Source: Nocardioidaceae bacterium
Lineage (GTDB): Bacteria > Actinomycetota > Actinomycetes > Propionibacteriales > Nocardioidaceae
Length of the DNA: 15,555 nucleotides
Direction: 5' to 3'
NCBI GenBank assembly: GCA_020438665.1
Contig: JAGQUE010000042.1
Span: 4,515-20,069 of the forward strand
The notes beneath the pieces are model-generated. The model was not told where the DNA came from. It searched no databases and saw only the letters and a list, made by a program, of their open reading frames with translations. Shown here piece after piece: positions 7,783 to 14,698 of this stretch. Every line of letters starts with the position of its first letter. Position 1 is the first letter of the stretch. A program made the position numbers and the translations under genes.

Positions 7783-8745
7783 ATGGGCATGTCGATGAAC
7801 TCCCGCCGCCTCCGGCACTCGCTCCTGGCCCTGCCCGCCCTCGCGGCCGCGTTGACGCTGGTCGCCTGTTCAGCGGGAGGAGGGTCGGAGTCGGCGGGGT
7901 CGATGGACGCCCCGGCGGCAGGGCCGGCCGAGGCGGGCGGCGACGCCGCCGCCCTCGACAAGGGCAACGCGTTCTCGACCGCGAGCGGCGGGCGTGCCGA
8001 CGGCGCTGCGGTCGACAGTGTCGACCCCGCCACCGACTACGCCCAGTCCTATGTGATCTCGACCGGGTCGGTCGGCTATCGCAGCAAGGACGTTGCCACG
8101 ACGCGGTTCGACGTCCAGGCCGTGATCGACGCCCACGGCGGGCGCACCGACGAGGAGAAGTCGGAGAGTGACGACGAGGGCGGCCTGCTGCGCTCGCGGA
8201 TCGTCTTCCGAGTCCCGGTCAAGGAGTTCGGCGACGCCATGGCCGAGCTGGACAAGCTCGAGGGCAAGACCTCGTCGTCGACGAGCAGCGAGGACGTCAC
8301 CACCCAGGTCATCGACACCGACGTGCGCGTGAAGTCACAAGAACGCAGCATCGAGCGCATCCAGATCCTGTTCTCCAGGGCGCAGAACATCCGCGACATC
8401 ATGGCGATCGAGACCCAGCTCCGGCAGCGCGAGGCCGACCTCGACTCCCTCAAGCAGCAGCAGGCCTGGCTCAAGGGGCAGACCTCGTGGAGCACCATCA
8501 CCGTCAACCTCCAGCGACTGCCCGCCAAGAAGGTCGTCAAGGACGACAAGGACAGCGGTTTCCTCGCCGGTCTCACCACCGGCTGGCACGGCCTCAAGAA
8601 GGTCACCCTCGGCCTGGCCACCTTCGTCGGGGCGGCGCTCCCCTTCGCCGTCGTCCTGCTGATCCTCGGCATCCCGGCCTGGCTCTTCGTCCGCCGTTCC
8701 CGTCGCGGCACCACGCCCGCCGAGCCCGCTCCCGCCGAGTCCTGA
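7783..8745 (+). CDS. DUF4349 domain lipoprotein
   Basis: Predicted lipid-anchored, envelope-facing protein of 320 residues. Visible: a lipoprotein signal peptide with hydrophobic core SLLALPALAAALTL and lipobox LVAC (lipidated Cys29); a low-complexity Ala/Gly/Ser linker (30-80); the DUF4349 core with SYVISTGSVGYRSKDV, RIVFRVPVKEFGDAM and TDVRVKSQERSIERI; a coiled-coil stretch rich in E, Q, R and L (about 185-232); the post-coil WSTITVNLQRLP; then a C-terminal membrane helix (about 272-300) followed by basic RRSRRG. The fold and topology are typical of DUF4349, whose function is not established. Start could be ATG 7783, 7789 or 7795; none has a clear ribosome-binding site. It sits on the strand opposite to the haem genes between hemY and hemE. 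Confidence 0.88.
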   Translation: MGMSMNSRRLRHSLLALPALAAALTLVACSAGGGSESAGSMDAPAAGPAEAGGDAAALDKGNAFSTASGGRADGAAVDSVDPATDYAQSYVISTGSVGYRSKDVATTRFDVQAVIDAHGGRTDEEKSESDDEGGLLRSRIVFRVPVKEFGDAMAELDKLEGKTSSSTSSEDVTTQVIDTDVRVKSQERSIERIQILFSRAQNIRDIMAIETQLRQREADLDSLKQQQAWLKGQTSWSTITVNLQRLPAKKVVKDDKDSGFLAGLTTGWHGLKKVTLGLATFVGAALPFAVVLLILGIPAWLFVRRSRRGTTPAEPAPAES

Positions 8746-8752
8746 AGTGGTC

Positions 8753-8784
8753 CACCCCAGGCGTGCCGTAGCGTGCCTGGGGTG
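8753..8784. promoter_or_regulatory. 10-bp perfect inverted repeat over the NYN gene promoter and start codon
   Basis: Arms CACCCCAGGC (8753-8762) and GCCTGGGGTG (8775-8784) flank a 12-nt centre. The centre holds TAGCGT (8769-8774), the predicted -10 hexamer, and the right arm ends exactly on the GTG start at 8782-8784. With one bulge the pairing extends to GGT/ACC outside. It starts 8 nt after the DUF4349 stop, so it may be the terminator of that gene, an operator for the NYN gene, or both. No T-run follows it. Confidence 0.5.
8769..8774 (+). promoter_or_regulatory. -10 hexamer of a near-leaderless NYN gene promoter
   Basis: TAGCGT matches TANNNT. Seven nucleotides separate it from the GTG at 8782, predicting an mRNA that begins at or one base before the start codon. 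It argues against the GTG at 8773, which would overlap the hexamer. Confidence 0.45.
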
Positions 8785-9567
8785 ACCAGCTCCTCGGACC
8801 AGCGTCGCCTGGCAGTCCTGATCGATGCCGACAACGCCAAGTCCACCCTCATCGGCCCGCTGTTCGAAGAGATCGCCACCCTGGGCACGGCGAGCGTCCG
8901 GAGGGCCTACGGCGACTGGACGGGCACCCAGCTGTCCGGCTGGAAGCGGGATCTGAACTCCCACGCCATCCAGCCCATGCAGCAGTTCAGCTATACCAAG
9001 GGCAAGAACAGCACCGACTCGGCGCTGATCATCGACGCGATGGACCTCTTGCACACCGGCAACCTGGACGGCTTCGTCCTCGTGTCGAGTGACAGCGACT
9101 TCACCCGCCTGGCGACCAGGCTGCGCGAGGCGGGGAAGATGGTGATCGGCATCGGTGAGCGCAAGACCCCGCAGCCGTTCGTCGCCGCCTGTGAGCGGTT
9201 CATCTACCTCGACCTGCTTGGCACCGCCCCCACCGCCGATGAGCCTGCCAGCGACGAAGGCGAAGACCCGGTCGCCCTGCCCGATCTCGAACGCATCCTG
9301 AGGGCGGCGATCGAGAGCACGACCGGCGACGACGGCTGGTCGTCGCTGGGCGCCGTCGGCAGCCACCTGTCCAAGAGCAACCCCTCCTTCGACCCGCGCG
9401 ACTACGGCAAGTCCCGTCAGCTCGGAGCGCTCGTCGAGGCCCAGTCCTATGTCGAGGTACGCCGGCCCGGCGGCGGAGTCGTCAACGTGCGGCTCAAGTC
9501 GAGCGCCGCCCCGACCCGCAAGCGCGCGGCCAAGAGAGCCCCGGCCGCCAAGAAGCCCAGCGCCTAG
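8782..9567 (+). CDS. NYN (PIN-like) domain protein with C-terminal LOTUS/OST-HTH domain
   Basis: Predicted RNA-acting protein of 261 residues. The NYN domain (about 8-145) belongs to the PIN-like nuclease superfamily, which uses clustered acids to hold metal. Visible acids: Asp15 and Asp17 in LAVLIDADNAK, Asp76 and Asp82 in STDSALIIDAMDLL, and Asp101/Asp103 in FVLVSSDSDFTRLATRLRE. The second domain (about 155-230; DLERILRAAIEST, WSSLGAVGSHL, RQLGALVEAQSYVEVRR) matches the winged-helix OST-HTH/LOTUS domain, known as an RNA-binding module. A lysine/arginine-rich tail (RKRAAKRAPAAKK) could add nucleic-acid affinity. The acidic set looks complete, so nuclease activity is plausible, but the RNA target is unknown. 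GTG 8782 is chosen from the leaderless-type promoter. It converges on hemE across 26 nt. Confidence 0.93.
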   Translation: MTSSSDQRRLAVLIDADNAKSTLIGPLFEEIATLGTASVRRAYGDWTGTQLSGWKRDLNSHAIQPMQQFSYTKGKNSTDSALIIDAMDLLHTGNLDGFVLVSSDSDFTRLATRLREAGKMVIGIGERKTPQPFVAACERFIYLDLLGTAPTADEPASDEGEDPVALPDLERILRAAIESTTGDDGWSSLGAVGSHLSKSNPSFDPRDYGKSRQLGALVEAQSYVEVRRPGGGVVNVRLKSSAAPTRKRAAKRAPAAKKPSA

Positions 9568-9593
9568 CCCGGACCCGGTAAGCCCTCCCCCGG

Positions 9594-10625
9594 CTAGTCC
9601 AGCGGATAGGTCTGGACGAACTCGGTCAGGCGGGCGAGCTGGTCGGGGTCGGTGGTGGGGATGACCCCATGACCGAGGTTGAAGATGTGGCCGCGCGCGG
9701 CGCGGCCGGCCTCGATGACCTCAGCCGCTCGGGCGGTCATCACCTCGGTCGGGGCGAAGACCAGGGTGGGGTCGAGGTTGCCCTGGACCGAGCGGTCCCC
9801 GACCAGCGGCACCGCCCGGTCGAGCGGCATCCGCCAGTCGACGCCGACCACATCGGCGCCCGCCTCACCCATGAGGGGCAGCAGGCTGCCGGTGCCGACC
9901 CCGAAATGGATGCGGGGGACGCCGAGCCGGCCGACGCGGTCGAGCACGGCCGCGGAGTGGGGCATCACGAACTCGCGGTAGTCGCGGGGCGTGAGCGCCC
10001 CGGCCCACGAGTCGAACAGCTGGATCGCCGAGGCTCCGGCGGCCACCTGGACCTCCAGGAACGCCGCCGCGATCCCGCCGATCTTGGTGAGCAGGGCGTC
10101 CCAGACGTCCGGAGCGCCGAACATCATCGCCTTGGTGCGGGCGTGCTCCTTGGACGGGCCTCCCTCGACAAGATAGGACGCCACCGTGAAGGGCGCTCCG
10201 GCGAACCCGATCAACGGGGTCGCGCCCAGCTCGCCGACCAGCTCCTGCACGGCCCGGGTGATGAAGGGGACGTGCTCGGGCGTCAGATCGGGGATGGCCG
10301 CCACGTCGGCCAGGGTCGCCACGGGCTCGGCCACCACCGGGCCGACACCCGGCTTGATGTCGAGGTCGACGCCGACGGCCTTGAGCGGGAGCACGATGTC
10401 GGAGAACAGGATCGCGGCGTCGACGCCATAGCGGCGTACGGGCTGGAGGGTGATCTCCACGATCAGCTCGGGCGTCATGCACGACTCGAGCATCGCCACC
10501 CCGTCGCGGGTGGCCCGGTATTCCGGCAGCGAGCGGCCCGCCTGACGCATGTACCAGACCGGAGTGTGCGAGGGCATCTCCCCGCGGGCGGCGGCCAGGA
10601 AGGGACTGTCGGCGAGGGATGGCAT
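9594..10625 (-). CDS. hemE: Uroporphyrinogen decarboxylase HemE
   Basis: Cytosolic enzyme that removes the four acetate carboxyls of uroporphyrinogen III to give coproporphyrinogen III, feeding HemY and HemQ. The 343-residue length is normal. Both family signatures are intact: PVWYMRQAGRSLPEYR (22-37, with the substrate-binding MRQAGR) and GFAGAPFTVASYLVEGG. The catalytic aspartate is Asp76 in LFSDIVLPL. The ATG at 10625 is chosen because GGGAGG lies 9 nt upstream and the protein then starts in the usual place. The open frame runs back to 10697, but that extension has no family similarity and would cross the divergent DUF3000 start. It is separated from hemY by about 1.9 kb carrying two opposite-strand genes, so it must have its own promoter. 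Confidence 0.97.
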   Translation of the reverse strand: MPSLADSPFLAAARGEMPSHTPVWYMRQAGRSLPEYRATRDGVAMLESCMTPELIVEITLQPVRRYGVDAAILFSDIVLPLKAVGVDLDIKPGVGPVVAEPVATLADVAAIPDLTPEHVPFITRAVQELVGELGATPLIGFAGAPFTVASYLVEGGPSKEHARTKAMMFGAPDVWDALLTKIGGIAAAFLEVQVAAGASAIQLFDSWAGALTPRDYREFVMPHSAAVLDRVGRLGVPRIHFGVGTGSLLPLMGEAGADVVGVDWRMPLDRAVPLVGDRSVQGNLDPTLVFAPTEVMTARAAEVIEAGRAARGHIFNLGHGVIPTTDPDQLARLTEFVQTYPLD

Positions 10626-10683
10626 GGGGTGAATCCTCCCAGGTGGGGCGGCGTGTTGGCACATCGGCCGCGGGGCACCGACA

Positions 10684-10689
10684 TACCGT
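10684..10689 (+). promoter_or_regulatory. -10 hexamer of a leaderless DUF3000 promoter
   Basis: TACCGT matches TANNNT and stands 6 nt before the ATG at 10696, so predicted +1 is the A of the start codon. No Shine-Dalgarno is present. A TTGGCA at 10656-10661 is 22 nt upstream, too far for a normal -35. Confidence 0.5.
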
Positions 10690-10695
10690 GAGGCC

Positions 10696-11346
10696 ATGGT
10701 CGTCGGTCACGACAAACCGCCTGCGCAGGGCGAGGAACAGCCGCCTGAGTTCCAGGCGGCGGTGGCCGGCATGCATGCCGCGCGGCTGCGTCCCGAGCTG
10801 TTCTGTGAGGAGATGCCGGCGCCCCAACGCATCGCCCCCTACGCCGCCGCGCTCACCGCTGACATCACCGTCGAGGACACCGAGGTCGGCACCGGCCGGA
10901 TCATCGTGTTGCACGACCCTGCGGGCAACGACGCCTGGCAGGGCACCTTCCGCTGCGTGTCCTACTGCCGCGCCGACATCGACCCCGACATGATCACCGA
11001 CCCGTTGCTGGCCGAGGTGGGCTGGACCTGGCTGACGGAGGCCCTGCAGGGCAACGGCGCCCACTATCTCGCCGCGTCCGGTACGGTCACCCGGGTGGCC
11101 ACCGAGAGCTTCGGCGGCATGGCCGACGACGAGGCCACCGCCCAGATCGAGATCCGCGCGTCCTGGACACCCTGTGACGAGACCGGTCAGGCTTATGACG
11201 TGGAGCCCGACATCGCGGCACACGTCGAGGCCTGGGGCGAGCTGCTGTGCGCCGCTGCCGGCCTCCCGCCCGTGCCCGAGGGAGTGGCGTCCATGCCGAG
11301 CAGGCGCGGACAGCGGGGCACGGGACGACGAGGAGCCAGGCCCTGA
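10696..11346 (+). CDS. DUF3000 family protein
   Basis: A 216-residue soluble protein of the actinobacterial DUF3000 family (M. tuberculosis Rv2680 type); function unknown. Seen: FQAAVAGMHAARLRPELFCEEMPAPQRIAPYAAALTADI in the first quarter, a central strand-rich part with GRIIVLHDPAGNDAWQGTFRCVSYCRADI and the tryptophan-containing VGWTWLTEAL, and YLAASGTVTRVATESFGGM before a basic, disordered C-terminus (SRRGQRGTGRRGARP). No enzyme motif, signal peptide or membrane segment. Its stop overlaps the proposed CTG start of the RNase D gene as CTGA, so the two are translationally coupled. DUF3000 and RNase D are also adjacent in mycobacteria, which suggests a linked role in RNA metabolism, but that is inference. 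Confidence 0.9.
   Translation: MVVGHDKPPAQGEEQPPEFQAAVAGMHAARLRPELFCEEMPAPQRIAPYAAALTADITVEDTEVGTGRIIVLHDPAGNDAWQGTFRCVSYCRADIDPDMITDPLLAEVGWTWLTEALQGNGAHYLAASGTVTRVATESFGGMADDEATAQIEIRASWTPCDETGQAYDVEPDIAAHVEAWGELLCAAAGLPPVPEGVASMPSRRGQRGTGRRGARP
11331..11335 (+). promoter_or_regulatory. Shine-Dalgarno sequence for the RNase D CTG start
   Basis: AGGAG lies inside the 3' end of the DUF3000 gene, 7 nt before the CTG at 11343. Spacing is ideal for initiation there, and neither the upstream GTG at 11247 nor the downstream TTGs at 11412 and 11421 has a comparable site. Confidence 0.55.
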
Positions 11347-12617
11347 GCAGTCCTGACGACGCCCCCGTCACCGACGTCGAGACCGACGGCCCGCAGCAGT
11401 CCCGGGCCCCGTTGCTGACGTTGCGCGACGGGCTGCCGCCCGTCACCGAGACCGCCGACCAGCTCCGCGAGGTCGCTGCGACCATCAGCGCCGGCACCGG
11501 GCCGGTCGCCATCGACGCCGAACGGGCATCCGGCTATCGCTACCACGCCCGCGCCTACCTCCTCCAGCTGCGGCGCGAGGGCTCCGGCATCGCCTTGGTC
11601 GACCCGATCTCGGTGGGCGACCTCGGCCCCCTGGCCGAGGCGCTCGAGGGCACCGAGTGGGTGCTGCACGCCGCGACCCAGGACCTCGGGTGCCTGGCTG
11701 AGGTCGGCCTACGACCGTCGGCCCTGTTCGACACCGAGCTCGCCGGGCGACTGCTGGGCTATCCCCGGGTGGGCCTGGCGACGCTGGTCGAGGAGGTGCT
11801 CGGCTTCCGGTTGCGCAAGGAGCACTCGGCGGTCGACTGGTCCACGCGGCCTCTTCCCGAGGCCTGGCTCGACTATGCCGCCCTCGACGTGGAGCCGCTG
11901 GTGGAGCTGCGCCAGGCGCTGCTCGAGGAGCTCGAGTCGACAGGCAAGGCCGACTGGGCGCGCCAGGAGTTCGACTATCTGCTCTCGTTCGAGCCGGCCG
12001 TGCGGTCCGAGCCCTGGCGTCGTACGTCGGGCGCCCACCGGGTCCGCGGCCGGCGCGCCATGGGAGCCGTCCGCTCGCTGTGGGAGGCACGCGACCGCAT
12101 CGCGCAGGAACGCGACGTGGCACCTGGGCGGCTCATCCCCGACTCCGCCATCGTCGCCGCCGCCGTCGCGATGCCGACCTCGGCGGCCAAGCTGCTCGCC
12201 ACCGACGGCTTCCACGGCCGCGGGGCCCGTCGTTATGCGCGCGAGTGGATGGCCGCCATCGACGAGGCCCGCGACATGCCCGAGAGCGACCTGCCGGGCC
12301 GCGCCCCTCGGTCCGATGGCCCTCCGCAGGCGCGGGCCTGGGCCGACAAGGACCCGGTCGCCGCCGCCCGCCTGACCCAGGCGCGTGCCGCGATCGCCGA
12401 GCTGTCCGAGCAGCACGCCGTGCCCCAGGAGAACCTCCTCACGCCCGACACCCTGCGTCGGCTGCTGTGGACACCCCCCACGAGCCGCGACCCCGAGGCC
12501 CTCTCCGCGGCAGTGGCGGAGCGGCTCGCCGACCATGGCGCCCGGCCGTGGCAGATCGAGCTCACCGAACCGGTGCTGGTGTCGGCGATCCTCGACGCCG
12601 ACCGAGCCGCGGACTGA
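11343..12617 (+). CDS. rnd: Ribonuclease D-type 3'-5' exoribonuclease with HRDC domain
   Basis: DEDDy 3'-5' exoribonuclease expected in tRNA and stable-RNA 3' maturation. From the CTG start it is 424 residues. The exonuclease domain (about 35-205) shows Asp58/Glu60 in PVAIDAE, Asp114 in HAATQDLGCL, and the Exo III Tyr177-x3-Asp181 in LDYAALDVEPL, so all four acids and the tyrosine are intact. Between them are YLLQLRREG and KEHSAVDWSTRPL, typical of the family. An HRDC helical domain follows (about 232-308), with a second HRDC-like segment (345-415). The start is unusual: CTG overlapping the DUF3000 stop, with AGGAG 7 nt upstream. The open frame extends to a GTG at 11247, but that part is arginine-rich shadow sequence overlapping DUF3000. 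It converges on the solute-binding-protein gene. Confidence 0.93.
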   Translation: MSSPDDAPVTDVETDGPQQSRAPLLTLRDGLPPVTETADQLREVAATISAGTGPVAIDAERASGYRYHARAYLLQLRREGSGIALVDPISVGDLGPLAEALEGTEWVLHAATQDLGCLAEVGLRPSALFDTELAGRLLGYPRVGLATLVEEVLGFRLRKEHSAVDWSTRPLPEAWLDYAALDVEPLVELRQALLEELESTGKADWARQEFDYLLSFEPAVRSEPWRRTSGAHRVRGRRAMGAVRSLWEARDRIAQERDVAPGRLIPDSAIVAAAVAMPTSAAKLLATDGFHGRGARRYAREWMAAIDEARDMPESDLPGRAPRSDGPPQARAWADKDPVAAARLTQARAAIAELSEQHAVPQENLLTPDTLRRLLWTPPTSRDPEALSAAVAERLADHGARPWQIELTEPVLVSAILDADRAAD

Positions 12618-12630
12618 CGCCGCGGGTCAG
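12614..12630. terminator. Possible hairpin between the convergent RNase D and solute-binding-protein genes
   Basis: CTGAC and GTCAG pair around a 7-nt GC-rich loop, overlapping the RNase D stop and ending 3 nt before the convergent gene's stop. An alternative CCGCGG pair lies at 12607-12625. There is no T-run. It is the only structure in a 15-nt gap where both genes must end transcription. Confidence 0.25.
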
Positions 12631-12632
12631 CG

Positions 12633-14027
12633 CTAGGGAGACGCGCTGGCCGACCCCGACGGGCTCGGAGTCTCGCTCGGCGGGGCGAGGATCGGCTGGG
12701 AGACGATGTCGATCTCGGAGGTGATCTCGTCGAGCGTGTCGTCGAGGAACTGGCCCGTCACGAGCTCGTCGAGCAGCGGCGCGACGCTGGCCTCGAGCCG
12801 GGCCCACGATGACAGCAGGGGCGGGACCTGGATGTCGCGGACACTCTGGTTGAAGATGACGGCGTTGGCGGGCTCGAGACCGGGCTGGAGGAAGGCGTCC
12901 GACGACGCCACCGACACGTTGGCCGGCACGAGGTAGCCCTGCTCGGCCACCTTGGACACGGCGTCGGCCGAGAGCAGGTGGACCAGCAGGTCGGCGGCCG
13001 CGTCGAGATGGGTGGTCGTGTTGGAGATGCACAGACCCGTCACGTCTCCGACCGTGGCGGAGCGGCTGATCTTGGGCATCGGCATCACGTCGAACCTGAG
13101 GCCCGGGACCTGTCGCAGCTCGGGGACGAGGTTGCGGTAGCCGGCGATCATGCCGAGCCGGCCACGCTCGAACAGCTCGAGCCCGTCGCGCTTGTCGAGC
13201 TGCTCGGGCGTCGGTGTCACCTGGGCGTTGCGCAGCAGCGTGAGCGTGGTGGCCAGCGCGGCGCGGGTGCTGCCATCGGAGAAGGCCAGGGAGCTGGGGT
13301 GCAGGATGTCGTCGAAGACCTTGCCGCCGCCGGAGTAGATGAACGGCGCCAGCCCGAGCAGGGTCGGCTCGATATAGACGCCTCGGATGTTGCGCCCCGG
13401 CTTGGTCGCGAACTGTGCCGCCGCCGCGAACTGGTCGAAGGTCCAGTCCTCGCGCTTGCCGCTGGTCTCGTTGGGCTCGGGCACGTCAAGGCCGCGCCGA
13501 GCCATCTTGTCGAAGTCGACCAGGTCGGTGTTGAGGTAGATCACCATCGGCGAGATGGAGTAGGGCATGCAGGCCAGCGAGTTGTCCTTGGAGAACGCCG
13601 CCAGCGAGTCACGGGCATAGTCATCGCCGAACGAGACGCCGCGCTCGTCGAGCAGCTCGTCGACCGGGTGGGTCAGATCGCGCTCGGTGAACCAGGCCAG
13701 GTCGCGCTGGGACAGCATGAACACGTCGGGCAGGTCGCCGCCGCGATAGGCCTGCACGGCCTGGTCGCGTGAGCCGAAGGTGCGCACCGTGACGCTGACG
13801 TCGAGTCCGGGGTCGCTGAAGTCGTCGGCACCGTCGCTCAGAGCGGCGACCTCGCCCGGGGCGCCGAAGACCCCCACGGACAGGTCGACCGGCTCCGGGG
13901 CGATGGTGGGCGACGACGAGGGCGTCGGCCCGGGCTCAGGTGTGGAGGAGCACCCTGCGAGCAGCAAGGAGAGCACGGCGACGGCGCCGAGCGCGCGGCT
14001 CGGCCACCCCGTTGCACGCGAGTTCAC
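12633..14027 (-). CDS. ABC transporter family 1 extracellular solute-binding lipoprotein
   Basis: Predicted lipid-anchored binding protein of the sugar-type (MalE-like, family 1) class, 464 residues. The signal peptide has hydrophobic stretch LGAVAVLSLLL, lipobox LLAGC and lipidated Cys26, followed by a Pro/Ser/Thr linker. Seen in the mature part: a first strand VDLSVGVFGAPG, YRGGDLPDVFMLSQRDLAWF, the family's LACMPYSISPMVIYLNTDL, a hinge region DWTFDQFAAAAQFAT, and YSGGGKVFDD. The start at GTG 14027 is supported by GGAGAGG 6 nt upstream. The open frame continues to 14219, but this would overlap the PemK-like gene and bury the signal peptide. No permease or ATPase gene lies beside it, so it is an orphan binding protein here and must rely on distant genes. 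Ligand unknown. Confidence 0.92.
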   Translation of the reverse strand: MNSRATGWPSRALGAVAVLSLLLAGCSSTPEPGPTPSSSPTIAPEPVDLSVGVFGAPGEVAALSDGADDFSDPGLDVSVTVRTFGSRDQAVQAYRGGDLPDVFMLSQRDLAWFTERDLTHPVDELLDERGVSFGDDYARDSLAAFSKDNSLACMPYSISPMVIYLNTDLVDFDKMARRGLDVPEPNETSGKREDWTFDQFAAAAQFATKPGRNIRGVYIEPTLLGLAPFIYSGGGKVFDDILHPSSLAFSDGSTRAALATTLTLLRNAQVTPTPEQLDKRDGLELFERGRLGMIAGYRNLVPELRQVPGLRFDVMPMPKISRSATVGDVTGLCISNTTTHLDAAADLLVHLLSADAVSKVAEQGYLVPANVSVASSDAFLQPGLEPANAVIFNQSVRDIQVPPLLSSWARLEASVAPLLDELVTGQFLDDTLDEITSEIDIVSQPILAPPSETPSPSGSASASP

Positions 14028-14067
14028 GGCCAACCTCTCCGGCTCCCGTCCCTGGGGGAGCAGGTTC

Positions 14068-14073
14068 ACCCTA
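14068..14073 (-). promoter_or_regulatory. Candidate -10 of the solute-binding-protein promoter
   Basis: On the minus strand TAGGGT fits TANNNT and would place transcription start near 14061, giving a leader of about 34 nt that contains the GGAGAGG ribosome-binding site. CTGACC at 14098-14093 is a possible -35 with a slightly long 19-nt spacer. Confidence 0.35.
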
Positions 14074-14094
14074 TCGACCCGGTCCTTGGCCCGG

Positions 14095-14122
14095 TCAGCG
14101 GGTTTTCGGGTGATCCCGCTGA
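14095..14122. promoter_or_regulatory. 8-bp perfect inverted repeat upstream of the solute-binding-protein gene
   Basis: TCAGCGGG (14095-14102) and CCCGCTGA (14115-14122) are separated by 12 nt. It overlaps the candidate -35 of the binding-protein promoter, as an operator might, and also lies about 42 nt beyond the stop of the PemK-like gene, as a terminator might. No T-run follows on the minus strand, slightly favouring an operator. Confidence 0.35.
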
Positions 14123-14163
14123 GGACGGGTCTCGCGGGACGGCCCGGCCGGCCAGGCGGGGAT

Positions 14164-14613
14164 TCAGCCGAACTGGTGGAACCGTCGCGCCTCGGCGACC
14201 ACGCGGTCGAACACCGCACGGTCGAGGGCCGCCCCCTCCCGCCGGATCGCCGAGCGTGGCAGGCGCAGCAACCGATCGAGCCTCACCTCGCTGGGACGCC
14301 GCTGGCGGTCCCAGCCGCCGACGCCGACATCCATCCAGTAGCGGCCGTAGCGCGCCTCGTCGCGGGCGTCGTGGTCGTGGTCCTTGCTGGTGAGCATCAG
14401 ACCCACCCACTGGCCGCGCTGCTTGCCGAGGAGCAGCACGGGCCGGTCCTTGCCCTGGGCCGGGTCCTCCTCGAAGGGCACCCAGGCCCAGACCACCTCG
14501 CCGGGGTCGGGCCGCCCGTCACGCCGCGGTCGATAGCTGACGGCCGGCGGGGCGGCCCTGCGGGCCTCGCGACGGACCGACCAGCGTTCGCGGAGGTTGC
14601 GCAGCAGCGGCAT
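14164..14613 (-). CDS. PemK/MazF-like family protein (no antitoxin partner)
   Basis: A 149-residue protein of the PemK/MazF fold, whose classic members are mRNA-cleaving toxins. Core strands are visible: GEVVWAWVPFEED (38-50) followed by KDRPVLLLGK (55-64), QWVGLMLTSKD, and the later RLDRLLRLPRSAI with a C-terminal helix. A basic N-terminal extension of about 30 residues precedes the domain; classical MazF starts almost directly with the first strand. No antitoxin-like gene precedes or follows it. The gene has a leaderless-type promoter. It may be a domesticated MazF-like protein rather than a toxin; whether it cleaves RNA cannot be told from sequence. Confidence 0.87.
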   Translation of the reverse strand: MPLLRNLRERWSVRREARRAAPPAVSYRPRRDGRPDPGEVVWAWVPFEEDPAQGKDRPVLLLGKQRGQWVGLMLTSKDHDHDARDEARYGRYWMDVGVGGWDRQRRPSEVRLDRLLRLPRSAIRREGAALDRAVFDRVVAEARRFHQFG

Positions 14614-14619
14614 GAGCCG

Positions 14620-14625
14620 AGCCTA
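14620..14625 (-). promoter_or_regulatory. -10 hexamer of the leaderless PemK-like gene promoter
   Basis: TAGGCT on the minus strand lies 6 nt before the ATG at 14613, placing +1 on the start codon. The arrangement is identical to those before ligC and the gene starting at 15506. No Shine-Dalgarno is present. Confidence 0.55.
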
Positions 14626-14669
14626 GGGCCGGCCACGGGCAGCCAGGCAGCGCGACACCGTTCTCGACA

Positions 14670-14698
14670 CCGGTCCGGGGTTGGGTGCGCCGGACCGG
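14670..14698. terminator. 9-bp perfect hairpin upstream of the PemK-like gene
   Basis: CCGGTCCGG (14670-14678) and CCGGACCGG (14690-14698) pair around an 11-nt loop. In the 284-nt gap between the last gene and the PemK-like gene it could stop transcripts coming through the tandem repeat before they reach the PemK-like promoter. No T-run is present, so an operator role is equally possible. A smaller stem (GCCGCTcgcAGCGGC, 14718-14732) lies next to it. Confidence 0.35.

Noticed and set aside
6230..7798. 522-residue plus-strand open frame opposite hemY
   Set aside because: Low-complexity composition typical of GC-rich antisense frames; the opposite strand encodes intact HemY with its FAD motifs.
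10626..10697. N-terminal extension of hemE
   Set aside because: The added 24 residues precede the ribosome-binding site, lack family similarity, and cross the divergent DUF3000 start.
14028..14219. N-terminal extension of the solute-binding protein
   Set aside because: It would overlap the PemK-like gene and put 64 residues before a clear lipoprotein signal peptide; GTG 14027 has a good ribosome-binding site.
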